From assembly GCF_000377405.1 (NCBI RefSeq), contig NZ_KB905025.1:1-64000 (forward strand): DNA of 64,000 nucleotides. Direction: 5' to 3'. A program made the position numbers and the translations under genes. Below are positions 8,008 to 18,241 of this stretch, piece by piece (the first letter of the stretch is position 1; each line of letters starts with the position of its first letter). The DNA comes from Thioalkalivibrio sp. ALE31. GTDB taxonomy: Bacteria; Pseudomonadota; Gammaproteobacteria; Ectothiorhodospirales; Ectothiorhodospiraceae. Under the pieces are notes generated by a model. It searched no databases, was not told the origin of the DNA, and saw only the letters and a list, made by a program, of their open reading frames with translations.

Positions 8008-9264
8008 TCAGAGGAAGTCGAACAGCGACAGGCGGTTCACCTGGGTATAGGTCTGCTGCGCGGCCTGAAGGGCCACCTGCTGCTGGTTGAAGCGGCTGAT
8101 GGCCTCGGCATAGTCCAGATCGCGGATCTCGGAGACCGCGCTGTTCAGGTCCACCAGGCGGTCCTCGTTCAGGTCCTTCTGCTGATCGAAGCTCTTCAGC
8201 CGCGAGCCGACCTCGGCCCGGATGTCGCTGAAGTTGCCCAGCACCGCATCCAGGTCGGCCAGTGCCGTGTTGCTGGCGGTCGCAAGATTGGCCCGGCTGG
8301 TGCCGCTGGCACCGCCCTCTTCCAGCGCCGCGATAATCGCGTCCAGCGTCTCGAACACGCTCTTGTTTTCGGCGGCGCGGGACAAGACCTGATCCCCAGC
8401 CTGGGGTGTGCCACTGAGGGTGATACTCCGCCCCTCAAAAAGGACCGCCTCACCGGCCACAAAAGGCCGATCTTCCATCGAATTCCCGGAATTGTCTTCG
8501 GCGAACTGGGTATCTCCATTCTCATCTACATAGGTGATGGAAAACTGGACGTTCCCGCCGGCGTCTTCAGAGAATTCAATCGTGTAGTCGCGCTCATCCA
8601 GTGCACCAACGTCGCTTACACCGGTTTGCTCCACAACAAGAGTACTGCCGGGTTCCCGATTGAGCACCTCGGCCCCGACCCGCCCGTCGTTCTCCGGAAT
8701 ATCCATGAACACCCGCGCACCGGTATCGCCCACCGGCACCTTGCGGTTGGCCGAGATTGCGACCTCGCGGACGCTGCCCGTACCCTCGGCCCCCTCATAG
8801 CGCACCGCGCCCGTGCCATCCTGCTGGAAGGGCTGCTGCAAGGATTTTGTCCCGGCGAAGAGGTATTCGCCGTTGGGATCCTTGGTGTTGGCGATGTCGA
8901 ACAGGCCCTCTCGTAACTGACGCAGTTCGCCGGCCAGATAGCTGCGGGTCTCGTTGGTCTGGGAATCGTTGTTGCCGGCCACCACCAGTTCGCGCGCCCG
9001 CTGCAGCAGATCCGTCCCGCTTTGCAGGGCCGATTCCTCCTGCTGCAGGCGTGGTTGGGTGTTGTCGATATTGCGCTGGTACTGTTTGGTGGCCTGGATG
9101 ATGCGTTCGAACTGGTTGACCTGGGTGGCCCCGCTCGGGTCATCGGAGGGGCTCAGGATGCGCTCGCCGCGACCCATCTGCAGCGAGGTCCGGTTCAGCT
9201 CCGTCTGGCCCCGCTGGATCTGGTCGATCCCGGTCTGGAAGATCTGGGTGGTCGAGATGCGCAT
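8008..9264 (-). CDS. flgL: Flagellar hook-filament junction protein FlgL
   Basis: The second junction protein (HAP3), linking hook to filament outside the cell. The 418-residue protein begins MRISTTQIFQTGIDQIQRGQTE, a typical D0 coiled-coil start, and ends with a matching flagellin-like C-terminal helix (LQAAQQTYTQVNRLSLFDFL). The central region holds variable beta-rich domains. It is the last gene of the flgB-L order, 21 bp after flgK. No signal peptide is present, as expected for type III export. Confidence 0.93.
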   Translation of the reverse strand: MRISTTQIFQTGIDQIQRGQTELNRTSLQMGRGERILSPSDDPSGATQVNQFERIIQATKQYQRNIDNTQPRLQQEESALQSGTDLLQRARELVVAGNNDSQTNETRSYLAGELRQLREGLFDIANTKDPNGEYLFAGTKSLQQPFQQDGTGAVRYEGAEGTGSVREVAISANRKVPVGDTGARVFMDIPENDGRVGAEVLNREPGSTLVVEQTGVSDVGALDERDYTIEFSEDAGGNVQFSITYVDENGDTQFAEDNSGNSMEDRPFVAGEAVLFEGRSITLSGTPQAGDQVLSRAAENKSVFETLDAIIAALEEGGASGTSRANLATASNTALADLDAVLGNFSDIRAEVGSRLKSFDQQKDLNEDRLVDLNSAVSEIRDLDYAEAISRFNQQQVALQAAQQTYTQVNRLSLFDFL

Positions 9265-9285
9265 GTCCGTATCTCCCGGTGGGCG

Positions 9286-11172
9286 CTAGCGGCGGAAGGC
9301 GCCGAGCAGTGAGTCGAACAGCGAGTTGCTGACCGAGATGACCTGGGCCGCCGCCTGATAGGCCTGCTGGTAGCGGATCAGATCCGCCGCCTCTTCGTCC
9401 AGATTGACGCCGGACACTGCCTCACGCTGCGCCCGCGCCTGTGCCAGCTGCGCATCGGCGGACTCCTGCGCGACCTGGGCCTGCCGGGTGCGCGTGCCGA
9501 CATTGGCCAGCAGGCTGTTGTAGCCATCCCCGAAGGTCCGGTCACCGCCCACCAGGCGCTGATCCGACAGCTCGTTCATCGCCAGCATGTTGCGATTGTC
9601 GCCGGGATACCCCTCGTTACTGCTGACCTCGAAGGTATCACCATCGGCCGGCGTGCCACGGATCTCCATTTCCCAGCCGTTGGCGGTAATCGTTGTTACC
9701 CCATCGGGATCCAGTGCGAATGTTTCCCCGTTCACCGAGAATTCCTGGTTCGCCTCGTCGTAGGTCACCACCGCATCGGCCAGCAAATCCGGATCAGTGG
9801 CGTCCACCGCCTGGACCGAACCGATGCTTGCATTTCCGGCGTTGTCTCCACCGACATCGGCCCGCACCGCAGCGGCGGCTGCGATGCCGCCCGGATCGCT
9901 CATCTCGACCGACAGGTCACGGGCACCATTCCGGGTCGGCTGGATCAGCCATTCGTCACCATCCACGGCGCCACCGAGACCGTCGACATCGATCACCAGT
10001 CCGTCAACCGGATCCGCCACGTTGTCGCCATCCAGATTCAGCGTGGTCGTTTCACCATCCGAAAGGCGTGTGAGCTGGTAGTCCGACCCGTCGTAACTCA
10101 GGCGATAATCCGATGTGGTCAGGTCACGGGTATCACCAAAGGCCACGTCCGGCACCGCGTTCAGACTGTTCCCCGGAAAACTGCGCACCGCCGGATCCCC
10201 GATCCCGAAGATATCCGCACCCAGCTCGTCGTTCAGATCCAGCCCCAGGTTGTTCTGCTGGTTGTATTCCGCCCCGATGCTGATCGCGAGCCGGCCCAGG
10301 GTGTTCTGGGCCTCGTCGATGATCCCGGTGCGCGTCTCCAGCAACGCACCCAGCTCGCCGCCCTGGATGAAGCGGGAGATGTTCACCGGGTCGCCACTGG
10401 TGGCCAGCCCGATGTCCGGGGAGCGCGGGTCGCCTGTGAGCGACTCGGCGACCAGCTCGCGGTTGTTGCCGCCCAGCACCAGGGCCTGGCCGTTGCCGAC
10501 GAAGACGTTGACCGCTCCGTCATCCTGCTCGGTGATGCGGACGTTGACCTTCTCCGCCAGCTGGTTCAGCACACGGTCGCGCTGGTCCAGCAGGTCGTTC
10601 GGGGTGCCCTGCGTGGACTTGGACACGATCTCGCGGTTGAGCCCGGCGATCGCATCGGTCAGGGAGTTGATCTCCTCGACGTTGGTGCGGATCTGGCCAT
10701 TAATGATGTCGCGCTGCTCCTCGATGCGCCGGTCGATGGAGGCAAAACGCTCAGCCAGGGATTCCGCCTCGGTCAGGAAGACCGTGCGCGCGGCACTGGA
10801 CGTCGGGTCGTTGGCCAGATCCTGGCCGGCGTCGAAAAAGTCCTGCAGTACCGGCGTCAGACCGGAACTGGAGCTGCCCAGCAGGTCGTCGATGCGCCCG
10901 GCCAGCGAGGCCTTCAGCTCGGCATTCGACTGATCGGAGATCGAATTGCGCAGCTGGGTGTTCACGAAGTCGTCGGAGATGCGCCGGATCGTGTCCACCT
11001 GCACGCCCTGTCCCTGGAAGCTGCCCCCCAGGAACTGCGGCGTCAGGTTGGACAACTCGGTGCGTTGCCGGCTGTAGCCCTCGGTCGCGGAGTTCGCGAT
11101 GTTGTTGCTGGTCGTCCCGATCGCGCGCTGGAAGGCCAGCAGGGCCGAGGTGCCGATCCCGGACGCGCTCAT
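9286..11172 (-). CDS. flgK: Flagellar hook-associated protein FlgK
   Basis: The first hook-filament junction protein (HAP1). The 628-residue protein has the flagellar rod/hook N-terminal motif (TTSNNIANSATEGYSRQRTE) within the first 40 residues. Its C-terminal helix (GVNLDEEAADLIRYQQAYQA) is characteristic of FlgK, and a long variable domain lies between. It is located between flgJ and flgL, and the start has a GGGAGG site a few bases upstream. Confidence 0.95.
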   Translation of the reverse strand: MSASGIGTSALLAFQRAIGTTSNNIANSATEGYSRQRTELSNLTPQFLGGSFQGQGVQVDTIRRISDDFVNTQLRNSISDQSNAELKASLAGRIDDLLGSSSSGLTPVLQDFFDAGQDLANDPTSSAARTVFLTEAESLAERFASIDRRIEEQRDIINGQIRTNVEEINSLTDAIAGLNREIVSKSTQGTPNDLLDQRDRVLNQLAEKVNVRITEQDDGAVNVFVGNGQALVLGGNNRELVAESLTGDPRSPDIGLATSGDPVNISRFIQGGELGALLETRTGIIDEAQNTLGRLAISIGAEYNQQNNLGLDLNDELGADIFGIGDPAVRSFPGNSLNAVPDVAFGDTRDLTTSDYRLSYDGSDYQLTRLSDGETTTLNLDGDNVADPVDGLVIDVDGLGGAVDGDEWLIQPTRNGARDLSVEMSDPGGIAAAAAVRADVGGDNAGNASIGSVQAVDATDPDLLADAVVTYDEANQEFSVNGETFALDPDGVTTITANGWEMEIRGTPADGDTFEVSSNEGYPGDNRNMLAMNELSDQRLVGGDRTFGDGYNSLLANVGTRTRQAQVAQESADAQLAQARAQREAVSGVNLDEEAADLIRYQQAYQAAAQVISVSNSLFDSLLGAFRR

Positions 11173-11234
11173 GCCCGCGCCTCCCGCGAAACCGCTCGTT
11201 CAACCACCGGATTGGGCCATTTCTGCTTCATGCT

Positions 11235-12269
11235 CTACCCCTCGGTACGGGTAACGGCCGCATCGGCCGCGACTTGAGTCGATCCACTGCCCTGGTGCGC
11301 GGCCAACTGATCGCGCAGGCGCAGGACCTTGTCCGCATAGGCCGGATCGGTCGCGTAACCGGCATCCTGCAGTTCGCGGATGTACTGCGCGTCATCTCCA
11401 GCCTGCAGAGCCCGGTGGTAACGCGGATTGTTGCGAATGAAGTCGACGTAATCGGAGAACGACTCCGACGGATCGGCGTAGGCACGGAAGCGCGCCTGCT
11501 CCCGTTGCGCAACCCCCTCGCGGAATTCGAGGGTGCCCACGGAGACCTGATCCCCGTTCCATCGGCTGTCCGCCTTGATCCCGAACAGGTTGAAGCTCGG
11601 CTGGCCGTCGGCACGCGACGGCACGTGCTGCCCCCAGCCGGTCTCCAGGGCACTCTGCGCCAGCAGGATGCCGGGTTCGACCCCGAGCTCCGCGGCCGCA
11701 TCCCGCGCCAGGGGCTCCAGGCTCTGCACAAAGTCGGCGGCATCCCGTGGTGGCCAGGCGATGGGGGGCGGCGTCGGCGCCTCGCCCGCATGCGGGGTCA
11801 CGGCCTCGGGCCGCTGCGGCCCCACGGGCTGCAGTTCGGGGCGCGCATCCCCCTGTAGGGCCCGCAGGGTGTCGAGCTCCGACCGACGTCGCGGCAGCTC
11901 GAGCGCGGCCTGGCGATCGGGGTCGTTCAGGACCTCGGGATCCGCGGGCTGCTGCGCGGAGAGCTGGCGCATCAGGGCATCGCGCAGGCCGATGCCATCG
12001 CCCTGGCTCATGGCCTTGGCGAATTCCTGGTCCTGCATCTCCAGGTACATCTTGCTCTGGTCGTTGTCGAACAGGCCATCGCCCAACGAGGCCTCGCGCA
12101 TCTGCTTGAGCATCTGGCCGATCAGCATCGCCTCGAACTCGCGGGCGACGGCCTCCAGGCCCTGTTGATCGCCCGAACGCGCACCCCGGGCCAGGTCCTG
12201 CAGACCACTGGGGTCAGAGGCCAGGGCCGCGCGGGCCTGCATCTGGGTATCGACGCCCGGGGTAATCAT
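11235..12269 (-). CDS. flgJ: Flagellar rod assembly protein / peptidoglycan hydrolase FlgJ
   Basis: Caps the growing rod and locally opens peptidoglycan. The N-terminal rod-binding domain (AREFEAMLIGQMLKQMREAS, residues ~40-105) is joined by a proline-rich linker to a C-terminal glucosaminidase domain with LLAQSALETGWGQHV, where the Glu is the expected catalytic acid. The 344-residue length fits a two-domain FlgJ. Its start codon overlaps the flgI stop by one base, indicating translational coupling. Confidence 0.94.
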   Translation of the reverse strand: MITPGVDTQMQARAALASDPSGLQDLARGARSGDQQGLEAVAREFEAMLIGQMLKQMREASLGDGLFDNDQSKMYLEMQDQEFAKAMSQGDGIGLRDALMRQLSAQQPADPEVLNDPDRQAALELPRRRSELDTLRALQGDARPELQPVGPQRPEAVTPHAGEAPTPPPIAWPPRDAADFVQSLEPLARDAAAELGVEPGILLAQSALETGWGQHVPSRADGQPSFNLFGIKADSRWNGDQVSVGTLEFREGVAQREQARFRAYADPSESFSDYVDFIRNNPRYHRALQAGDDAQYIRELQDAGYATDPAYADKVLRLRDQLAAHQGSGSTQVAADAAVTRTEG

Positions 12270-13486
12270 CAGATCACCACCAACTCCGCGCGTAGCGCGC
12301 CGGCTTCGCGAAGGGCCTCCAGGATCGCGACCAGGTCGCCGGGGGCGGCCCCCACGTTATTCACCGCGCGCACGATCTCGTCCAGCGAGGTGCCCGGATC
12401 GAACAGGAACATGGTGTTGTCGCCCTCCTCGATCGCGATGTCGGTATCCGGCTGGATCGCCGTTTCGCCCGCGCCGAAGGGCGCCGGCTGGACGACCTGA
12501 GGGGCCTCACTGATCGTCACCGTCAGGCTGCCGTGCGAGACGGCGGCCGGGGTCACCTGCACGCTGGAGCCGATCACCACCGTCCCGGTGCGCGAGTTGA
12601 CGATCACCCGCGCCGGTGGCGCACCACGTTCAATCGGCAGGCGCTCCAGCTCCGCGACAAAGCCGACCCGGTGATCCGGGTTGGACGGCGCGCGCACGCG
12701 CACCGACGATCCATCCAGGGCATGGGCGACCCCCTGGCCGAAGGTATCGTTCACCGTCTGTACCAGGCGGTTGGCCGTAGTGAAGTCCGGGCGGTGCAGA
12801 TTCAGGGTGACATGATCCCCCTGGGCAAACGCGGTCGGGACCTCGCGTTCCACTGTGGCACCATTGGGGATCCGGCCGACACTCGGCACGTTCACGGTGA
12901 TGCGCGAACCATCGGTCCCCTCGGCCCCGAAGCCCCCGACCACCAGATTGCCCTGGGCGATGCTGTAGGTCTGCCCGTCCGCCCCCTTGAGCGGCGTCAT
13001 CAGCAGCGTGCCACCGCGCAGGCTGGTCGCGTTGCCCATCGACGAGACGGTCACGTCGATGCGCTGGCCGGACTTGGCGAATGGCGGCAGTTCGGCCGTC
13101 ACCATCACGGCGGCGACGTTGCGCAGCTGCGGGTTGCCGGCATCCGGCGTCAGCCCGAGCTGGCCGAGCATATTGTTCAGGCTCTGCACGGTGAATGGCG
13201 TTTGGGTGGTCTGATCCCCCGTGCCGTCCAGGCCCACCACCAGGCCGTACCCGACCAGCTGGTTCTCGCGCACGCCGGAGACACTGGCCACGTCCTTGAC
13301 TCGCTCCATGTAGCTGCGCTCCTGCATCGCCGCCTGCTGCTGGATGGCGGTCTGCGCCGCCACCGAAGCGCTCCCCGGACCGGCCACCAGCAGCGCTACC
13401 AGAACCAGCAGGGCCAAGCGCCGCCAGTCGCCGAGCGCCACGATCCGGCGGTCGTTCGCGGGTTGTTTGAGGGATATCGAGTCCAT
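12269..13486 (-). CDS. flgI: Flagellar P-ring protein FlgI
   Basis: Forms the periplasmic P ring around the rod in the peptidoglycan layer. It has an N-terminal signal sequence ([22 protein letters not shown]) followed by the conserved FlgI start ([20 protein letters not shown] and GLDGTGDQT). ATG 13486 is preferred, since GAGG lies six bases upstream; an in-frame GTG at 13507 is possible. At 405 residues, slightly longer than enterobacterial FlgI, the extra part lies before the signal peptide. Confidence 0.94.
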   Translation of the reverse strand: MDSISLKQPANDRRIVALGDWRRLALLVLVALLVAGPGSASVAAQTAIQQQAAMQERSYMERVKDVASVSGVRENQLVGYGLVVGLDGTGDQTTQTPFTVQSLNNMLGQLGLTPDAGNPQLRNVAAVMVTAELPPFAKSGQRIDVTVSSMGNATSLRGGTLLMTPLKGADGQTYSIAQGNLVVGGFGAEGTDGSRITVNVPSVGRIPNGATVEREVPTAFAQGDHVTLNLHRPDFTTANRLVQTVNDTFGQGVAHALDGSSVRVRAPSNPDHRVGFVAELERLPIERGAPPARVIVNSRTGTVVIGSSVQVTPAAVSHGSLTVTISEAPQVVQPAPFGAGETAIQPDTDIAIEEGDNTMFLFDPGTSLDEIVRAVNNVGAAPGDLVAILEALREAGALRAELVVI

Positions 13487-13513
13487 GTCGTACCTCGCCG
13501 CGCGCACGCTGCG

Positions 13514-14212
13514 TCAGAAGGGCCAGATCGGGCTGTTAAAGAAGCGCGTGATCCAGCCGGGGGTGTTGCTGTCCGCCAGCACGCCGGAACCGCCGTAATA
13601 GACACGAGCGTTGGCGACCTGCGTGGAGAGCACGGTGTTGTTGGTGGTCACGTCCACCGGGCGCACGATGCCGCGAAAGCGCACGTATTCTTCGCCCTGG
13701 TTGATCCCCAGCCACTTCTCGCCCTGCACGACCAGGTTGCCGTTGGGCAGGACCTCGGCCACGGTCACGGTAATCTCGCCGTCGAGCTGGTTGCTCTGCG
13801 AGGAATCCCCCGAGCCGTCGAAGTCACGCGAGCTCGAATTGCTCGCGCCAAAAAGGGGGCGCCCGTTGAAGGTGGCATCGCGGCCGAAGGCCGACAGGTT
13901 CCCCAGGTCGAGATTGGAATCCTTGCCCGTGGAGGTCGACGCCGACTTCTGCGCGTTGGTGCTCTCCGCCAGGATCACGGTGAGGATGTCGCCCACGTTG
14001 CGCGCCTTGTAGTCCTCGAAGAGGCCCTGGGAATGCGCCGCCTGGTAGATCCCGCCATTGTTCTGCGACTGCGGGACCGGCTGGGCAGGCATCACCGGGC
14101 GATATTCCGGGTTGTCGTCCGGCTTGGTTGTTTGCGTGGCGGCGCAGGCGGACAGCAGCAGTGCGGCGGTCACGGCCAGGGCCGGGCGGAGAACGGTTCC
14201 GAGGCGCGTCAT
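13514..14212 (-). CDS. flgH: Flagellar L-ring lipoprotein FlgH
   Basis: The outer-membrane L-ring subunit. The signal peptide ends in a lipobox (LLLSACAATQ), so Cys is lipidated after cleavage. GDILTVILAESTNAQKSAST and a C-terminal GGSGVLADSNTPGWITRFF are typical of FlgH. ATG 14212 is chosen; an adjacent in-frame GTG (14215) gives one more residue. It begins within five bases of the flgG stop and precedes flgI by a short gap. Confidence 0.94.
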   Translation of the reverse strand: MTRLGTVLRPALAVTAALLLSACAATQTTKPDDNPEYRPVMPAQPVPQSQNNGGIYQAAHSQGLFEDYKARNVGDILTVILAESTNAQKSASTSTGKDSNLDLGNLSAFGRDATFNGRPLFGASNSSSRDFDGSGDSSQSNQLDGEITVTVAEVLPNGNLVVQGEKWLGINQGEEYVRFRGIVRPVDVTTNNTVLSTQVANARVYYGGSGVLADSNTPGWITRFFNSPIWPF

Positions 14213-14216
14213 CACA

Positions 14217-15005
14217 TCACCCGATGGTCTGGTTGACGAACTGCAGCGATTGGTCAGCCGCGGAGATCGCCTTGGAGTTCACCTCGTAGGCGCGCTGGGT
14301 CTCGATCATGTTCACCAGCTCCTCGGCGATGTTCACGTTCGAGGTCTCCAGCGAGCCCTGCACCACGGTGCCGGTCCCGTTCAGGCCCGGCAGGGACTGC
14401 TGTGCCACGCCGGACGCGGCGGTCTCGCGGAACAGGTTCTCGCCCACCGCCTGCAGGCCCGCCGGGTTCACGAAGTCCGCCAGCTGGATGTTGCCCAGCT
14501 CCACCGGCGCCGCCTGACCCGGGATCTGAGCGGTCACCGTGCCATCCTTGCCGATGGCCAGGGACTGCGTGTCCTCCGGTACGAACAGACCCGGCTGCAG
14601 CGGGTAGCCGTTGGACATCACGACCTGGCCGTCCGAATTCAGCTGGAAGCTGCCGTCGCGGGTATAGCCGACGTTGCCGTCGGGCATCAGGATCTGGAAG
14701 AACCCGCGCCCCTCGATGGCGATGTCCAGCGAGTTGTCCGTCTGCTGCAGATTTCCCTGCTCGAACATCTTCTCGGTGGAGACGGCGCGCACGCCGGTGC
14801 CGATCTGCAGGCCCGAAGGCAGCTGCTGATCCTGGGTGGCCTGGGCGCCCGGCTGGCGCACGGTCTGGTAGATCAGGTCCTCGAATACCGCCCGGTCCTT
14901 CTTGAAGCCCGTGGTATTCACGTTGGCCAGGTTGTTCGAGACCGTCGACATGCGCGTGTGCTGCGCGTCGAGGCCGGTCTTGGCGATCCACAGTGCCTGG
15001 TTCAT
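14217..15005 (-). CDS. flgG: Flagellar distal rod protein FlgG
   Basis: Builds the distal rod. At 262 residues it has the usual length. The N-terminal ANVNTTGFKKDRAVFEDLIY and the C-terminal VNMIETQRAYEVNSKAISAA are the paired rod-protein motifs. GGAGAA lies just upstream of the start. It follows flgF in the canonical order. Confidence 0.96.
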   Translation of the reverse strand: MNQALWIAKTGLDAQHTRMSTVSNNLANVNTTGFKKDRAVFEDLIYQTVRQPGAQATQDQQLPSGLQIGTGVRAVSTEKMFEQGNLQQTDNSLDIAIEGRGFFQILMPDGNVGYTRDGSFQLNSDGQVVMSNGYPLQPGLFVPEDTQSLAIGKDGTVTAQIPGQAAPVELGNIQLADFVNPAGLQAVGENLFRETAASGVAQQSLPGLNGTGTVVQGSLETSNVNIAEELVNMIETQRAYEVNSKAISAADQSLQFVNQTIG

Positions 15006-15050
15006 GGTGTTCTCCTGTTTTCTCTCAAGCGCCGCGCGAGTCCCGGGAAA

Positions 15051-15797
15051 TTACCCTAGGCCCAGCAAGCGGTTACTGCTCTGTTCCAGCGTGTTGGCGC
15101 TGTCCATCATCTTCACCTGCATCTCGAAGTGACGGGACAGCTCGATCATTCGGGTCAGGGCCTCCACCGTGTTCACGTTGCTGCCCTCCAGCATCCCGGA
15201 GACGACGCGCACCTCGGCATCCGCCGGGGCCTCGCCGCCATCCGCCAGGCGGAACAGACCGTCATCACCCCGTTGCAGGTCGTCCGTATCGGGGTTGACC
15301 AGGCGGATGCGTTCCACCGCCGCCAGGGCCTCCGGACCCACGCCCAGCGGGCGCACGCTGATCGTCCCGTCGGTGCCGATCTCGATCTGCTCCGCCGGCG
15401 GGATGGCAATCGGCCCGCCATCCCCCAGGACCTGGTGGCCCTGCGCGGTGCGCAGCAGGCCGAAGGCATCCACATGCAGCGAGCCGGCCCGGGTGTAGCC
15501 CTCCTCCCCTTCCGGCCCCTGCACCGCGATGAACCCCTCGCCCTCGATGGCGATGTCCAGGTCGCGGCCGGTGCTCTGCATCTTGCCCTTGCTGAAATCG
15601 ACGGCCTCGTTGCCCACCTGGGTGTAGTCCCGCGAGGCATAGCCCGGGCCGCGTACCGGCACCGTATCCGCGGTGGCCAGGGCCTGGCGGAAGCCGTCGG
15701 TGTTGGCGTTGGCGAGGTTGTGATTGTTGATGGCCTGTGCGTGCATCGTCTCCTTCGCACCGGACATCGCGATGTACAGAAATCGATCCATGCTCAA
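15051..15797 (-). CDS. flgF: Flagellar proximal rod protein FlgF
   Basis: A proximal rod subunit of 248 residues. It starts MDRFLYIAMSGAKETM-like after an initial MS, contains the rod motif LANANTDGFRQALA and ends with the amphipathic helix LTRMIELSRHFEMQVKMM. The pairing with flgG and 248-residue size separate it from FlgG. It is not a pseudogene. Confidence 0.94.
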   Translation of the reverse strand: MSMDRFLYIAMSGAKETMHAQAINNHNLANANTDGFRQALATADTVPVRGPGYASRDYTQVGNEAVDFSKGKMQSTGRDLDIAIEGEGFIAVQGPEGEEGYTRAGSLHVDAFGLLRTAQGHQVLGDGGPIAIPPAEQIEIGTDGTISVRPLGVGPEALAAVERIRLVNPDTDDLQRGDDGLFRLADGGEAPADAEVRVVSGMLEGSNVNTVEALTRMIELSRHFEMQVKMMDSANTLEQSSNRLLGLG

Positions 15798-15823
15798 GCC
15801 CTCTTTACCGACTTATCCGATAC

Positions 15824-17071
15824 TTAGCGGATATTGATGATCGTCTGGGTGACCTGGTCGGCCGTGGAGATCGTCTGCGCATTCGCCTGGAAGTTGCGCT
15901 GCGCGGTGATCAGGTTCACCAGCTCCTGGGCGATATCCACGTTCGAGGCCTCCAGCGCCCCGGCCTGAATGGTGCCGAGGTTGCCGGTCCCGGGCGCGGC
16001 AAAGACCGGCTCACCCGCGGCAAAGGTCTCCGCCCAGTTGTTGTTCCCGAGCTGCTCCAGCCCCTGCGGGTTGGTGAAGTTGGCCATCGCCACCTGGCCC
16101 AACACCGTGGACTGGCCATTGGTAAAGCGCGCGAACACCACCCCGGAGTCATCGATGTCCACACCAGTCAGCCGCCCTGAGGCAAAACCATCCTGGTTAA
16201 GGTCGTTGACCGAATAATCACCGCCATACTGGGTGGTTCCGGCAAAGTCGATATCGACGTCCAGACCCGCCGCACCGTTCGGGAAATCAGGCGTGGTGAA
16301 GTTGAATTCAGTCGGATCGTCCAGTGTCCCCGAATTGTTGAAGGTCAGATCGAAGGGTCCTGCGTCGAAGACCACTGGGTCGCCAGCCGCATCGACCCCG
16401 GCATTGATCCGAGTGTGGGCCTCCCACTGCAGATCTCCGGTCTTGACGAAGAACACATTTGCATCTCGGGCCGTACCGAGCGAGTCATACGCTGTCAGGG
16501 CCGTGGAGAAGCTGTAAGTGTCGGGATCCGCTGGATCAAACAACGCTGGGTCAAGGTCCTCAGCATCGGAACGCAGATTCACGAGGGCCTCGACCTCGCT
16601 TGTTGCCTGCGGGGACGCATCGCCTGTTTGCAGGCGAATATCCTCGAGCTGCCCCGTGTTGAAGCTCGGGTCCGCGCTGTTAGGGTTCTGCGGCGGATAT
16701 CCCTGCAGCTGCTGGCCCTGATTGTTCACCAGGAAGCCGTCACGGTTGACCTGGAACTCGCCCGCCCGGGTGTAGACCGTGCTGCCCTGGTCATTAAGGA
16801 CGAAGAAACCCTCTCCGTTGATCGCCAGGTCCAGGCCGTTCTCGGTGAACTCGGTCCGTCCCTGCGAGAACTGCTGGGTGACCGCCTGCAGTCGTGTGCC
16901 GGAGCCGATGGCTGTCTGGCTGATCCCGCCGAAGCTCTGGGCGAACACATCGCCGAACTCGGCACGGGAACGTTTAAACCCCGTGGTCCCCGAGTTGGAC
17001 ACATTGTTACCGGTGGTCTGCAGATCGGCCTGGGCCGCGTTGAGTCCGCTCAATCCGATATTGAAGGGCAT
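15824..17071 (-). CDS. flgE: Flagellar hook protein FlgE
   Basis: The main hook subunit, polymerised outside the cell beyond the rod. The 415-residue protein carries VSNSGTTGFKRSRAEFGDVF near the N-terminus and NLITAQRNFQANAQTISTAD at the C-terminus. The variable surface domain between residues ~150 and 330 is acidic (many Asp), which fits a halophilic or alkaliphilic environment. It sits between flgD and flgF. Confidence 0.95.
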   Translation of the reverse strand: MPFNIGLSGLNAAQADLQTTGNNVSNSGTTGFKRSRAEFGDVFAQSFGGISQTAIGSGTRLQAVTQQFSQGRTEFTENGLDLAINGEGFFVLNDQGSTVYTRAGEFQVNRDGFLVNNQGQQLQGYPPQNPNSADPSFNTGQLEDIRLQTGDASPQATSEVEALVNLRSDAEDLDPALFDPADPDTYSFSTALTAYDSLGTARDANVFFVKTGDLQWEAHTRINAGVDAAGDPVVFDAGPFDLTFNNSGTLDDPTEFNFTTPDFPNGAAGLDVDIDFAGTTQYGGDYSVNDLNQDGFASGRLTGVDIDDSGVVFARFTNGQSTVLGQVAMANFTNPQGLEQLGNNNWAETFAAGEPVFAAPGTGNLGTIQAGALEASNVDIAQELVNLITAQRNFQANAQTISTADQVTQTIINIR

Positions 17072-17108
17072 GGGGTGTTTCCTCCGTCAGGGTTCTTGTT
17101 GCGGGGCG

Positions 17109-17783
17109 TCAGCCGCCAATCCGCCGTACATCCGAAAAGCTGATCTCGCCCAGGCCCTGCACGGTCAGTGCCAGCCCGGAGTCACTGCCCACCGCGACGC
17201 TTTCCACGCGGGCATCCAGAAAGGTATCCACGGCCTCCGACTGGGTCCCGGAGCGGGCCGTGGCCTTGAATTCGTAGACGCCCGGTGGCGCGAAGGTGCC
17301 GTCGTCGCGCATGCCGTCCCAGGTGAACTCCTGCAGGCCGCTGCCGGCAGCGCCCATATTCATGCGGCGAATGCGCTCGCCATTCGGGCTGTACACGTCG
17401 ATCTGCAGCTCTTCGGTGGCGCGCTCCAGATCGACCGCGCCGTTCACCCGCCCGTCGGGCCCCAGTTCGCCAAACTCGACGGGCACCAGTACATCCTTGC
17501 CAACCAGCGAAGCCGCCTGCAGCGTCTGGTTCTGCCCCAGGGACTGCGCCAGCTTCTCGAAGGACTTGGACAGCTGCTCGATGCCGGTCACGGTGGAGAA
17601 CTGCGCCATCTGGCCGAGGAAATCACCGTTATCCATCGGCTCCATCGGGTCCTGGTTCTCCAGCTGGGTGGTCATCAGCTTGAGGAAGTCGGACTGCCCG
17701 AGGCGGTCCATCTCGCCTTCCGGCTTCTTCTCCGGGCGCGACAGGCCGAGGCGATCCAGCAATTCGGGGGAAATCTGTGTCAT
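17109..17783 (-). CDS. flgD: Flagellar hook-cap scaffolding protein FlgD
   Basis: Forms the temporary cap for hook assembly. The 224-residue protein has the conserved N-terminal segment FLKLMTTQLENQDPMEPMDN and a C-terminal FlgD Ig-like/Tudor region (LQEFTWDGMRDDGTFAPPG). It lies between flgC and flgE with small gaps. No signal peptide, as expected. Confidence 0.94.
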   Translation of the reverse strand: MTQISPELLDRLGLSRPEKKPEGEMDRLGQSDFLKLMTTQLENQDPMEPMDNGDFLGQMAQFSTVTGIEQLSKSFEKLAQSLGQNQTLQAASLVGKDVLVPVEFGELGPDGRVNGAVDLERATEELQIDVYSPNGERIRRMNMGAAGSGLQEFTWDGMRDDGTFAPPGVYEFKATARSGTQSEAVDTFLDARVESVAVGSDSGLALTVQGLGEISFSDVRRIGG

Positions 17784-17794
17784 GGCGGGCTCCT

Positions 17795-18214
17795 CTAGCC
17801 TTGGCCGATCTGCAATGTGCGCTGGAGCAGCTGACGCGAGGTCTCCATCACCTCGACGTTCGCTTCGTAGTTGCGCGAGGCGGACATCATGTTGGCCATC
17901 TCCTCGACCACGCTGATCGCCGGGCGGAAGATGTAGCCCTCCTCGTTCGCCTGCGGATGGTGCGGCTCGTAGTGGGCCTGTGGCGGGGCCTGCGACTCGG
18001 TCACGCCGGCCACCCGCACGGACGTCGCCGCACCATTCGGGTTGGCCTGATCCATCACGCTCTGGAACAGCACCTGCTTGGCGCGATACGCCTCGTCCGG
18101 GTTGGTGGCGGCGGTGTTCGCGTTGGCCAGATTCGAGGCGACGGTATTCAGGCGCACCGACTGCGCCGACAGCGCCGAAGCCGAGGTATTGAACAGACTG
18201 AACATGTTGCTCAC
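17795..18214 (-). CDS. flgC: Flagellar proximal rod protein FlgC
   Basis: A proximal rod protein of 139 residues. It has the N-terminal rod motif VRLNTVASNLANANTAAT and the C-terminal EMANMMSASRNYEANVEVME that is diagnostic for FlgC. It lies 27 bp after flgB and 11 bp before flgD. Confidence 0.95.
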   Translation of the reverse strand: MSNMFSLFNTSASALSAQSVRLNTVASNLANANTAATNPDEAYRAKQVLFQSVMDQANPNGAATSVRVAGVTESQAPPQAHYEPHHPQANEEGYIFRPAISVVEEMANMMSASRNYEANVEVMETSRQLLQRTLQIGQG

Positions 18215-18241
18215 GACAGCGATCTCCCGATCAGGCCCGCG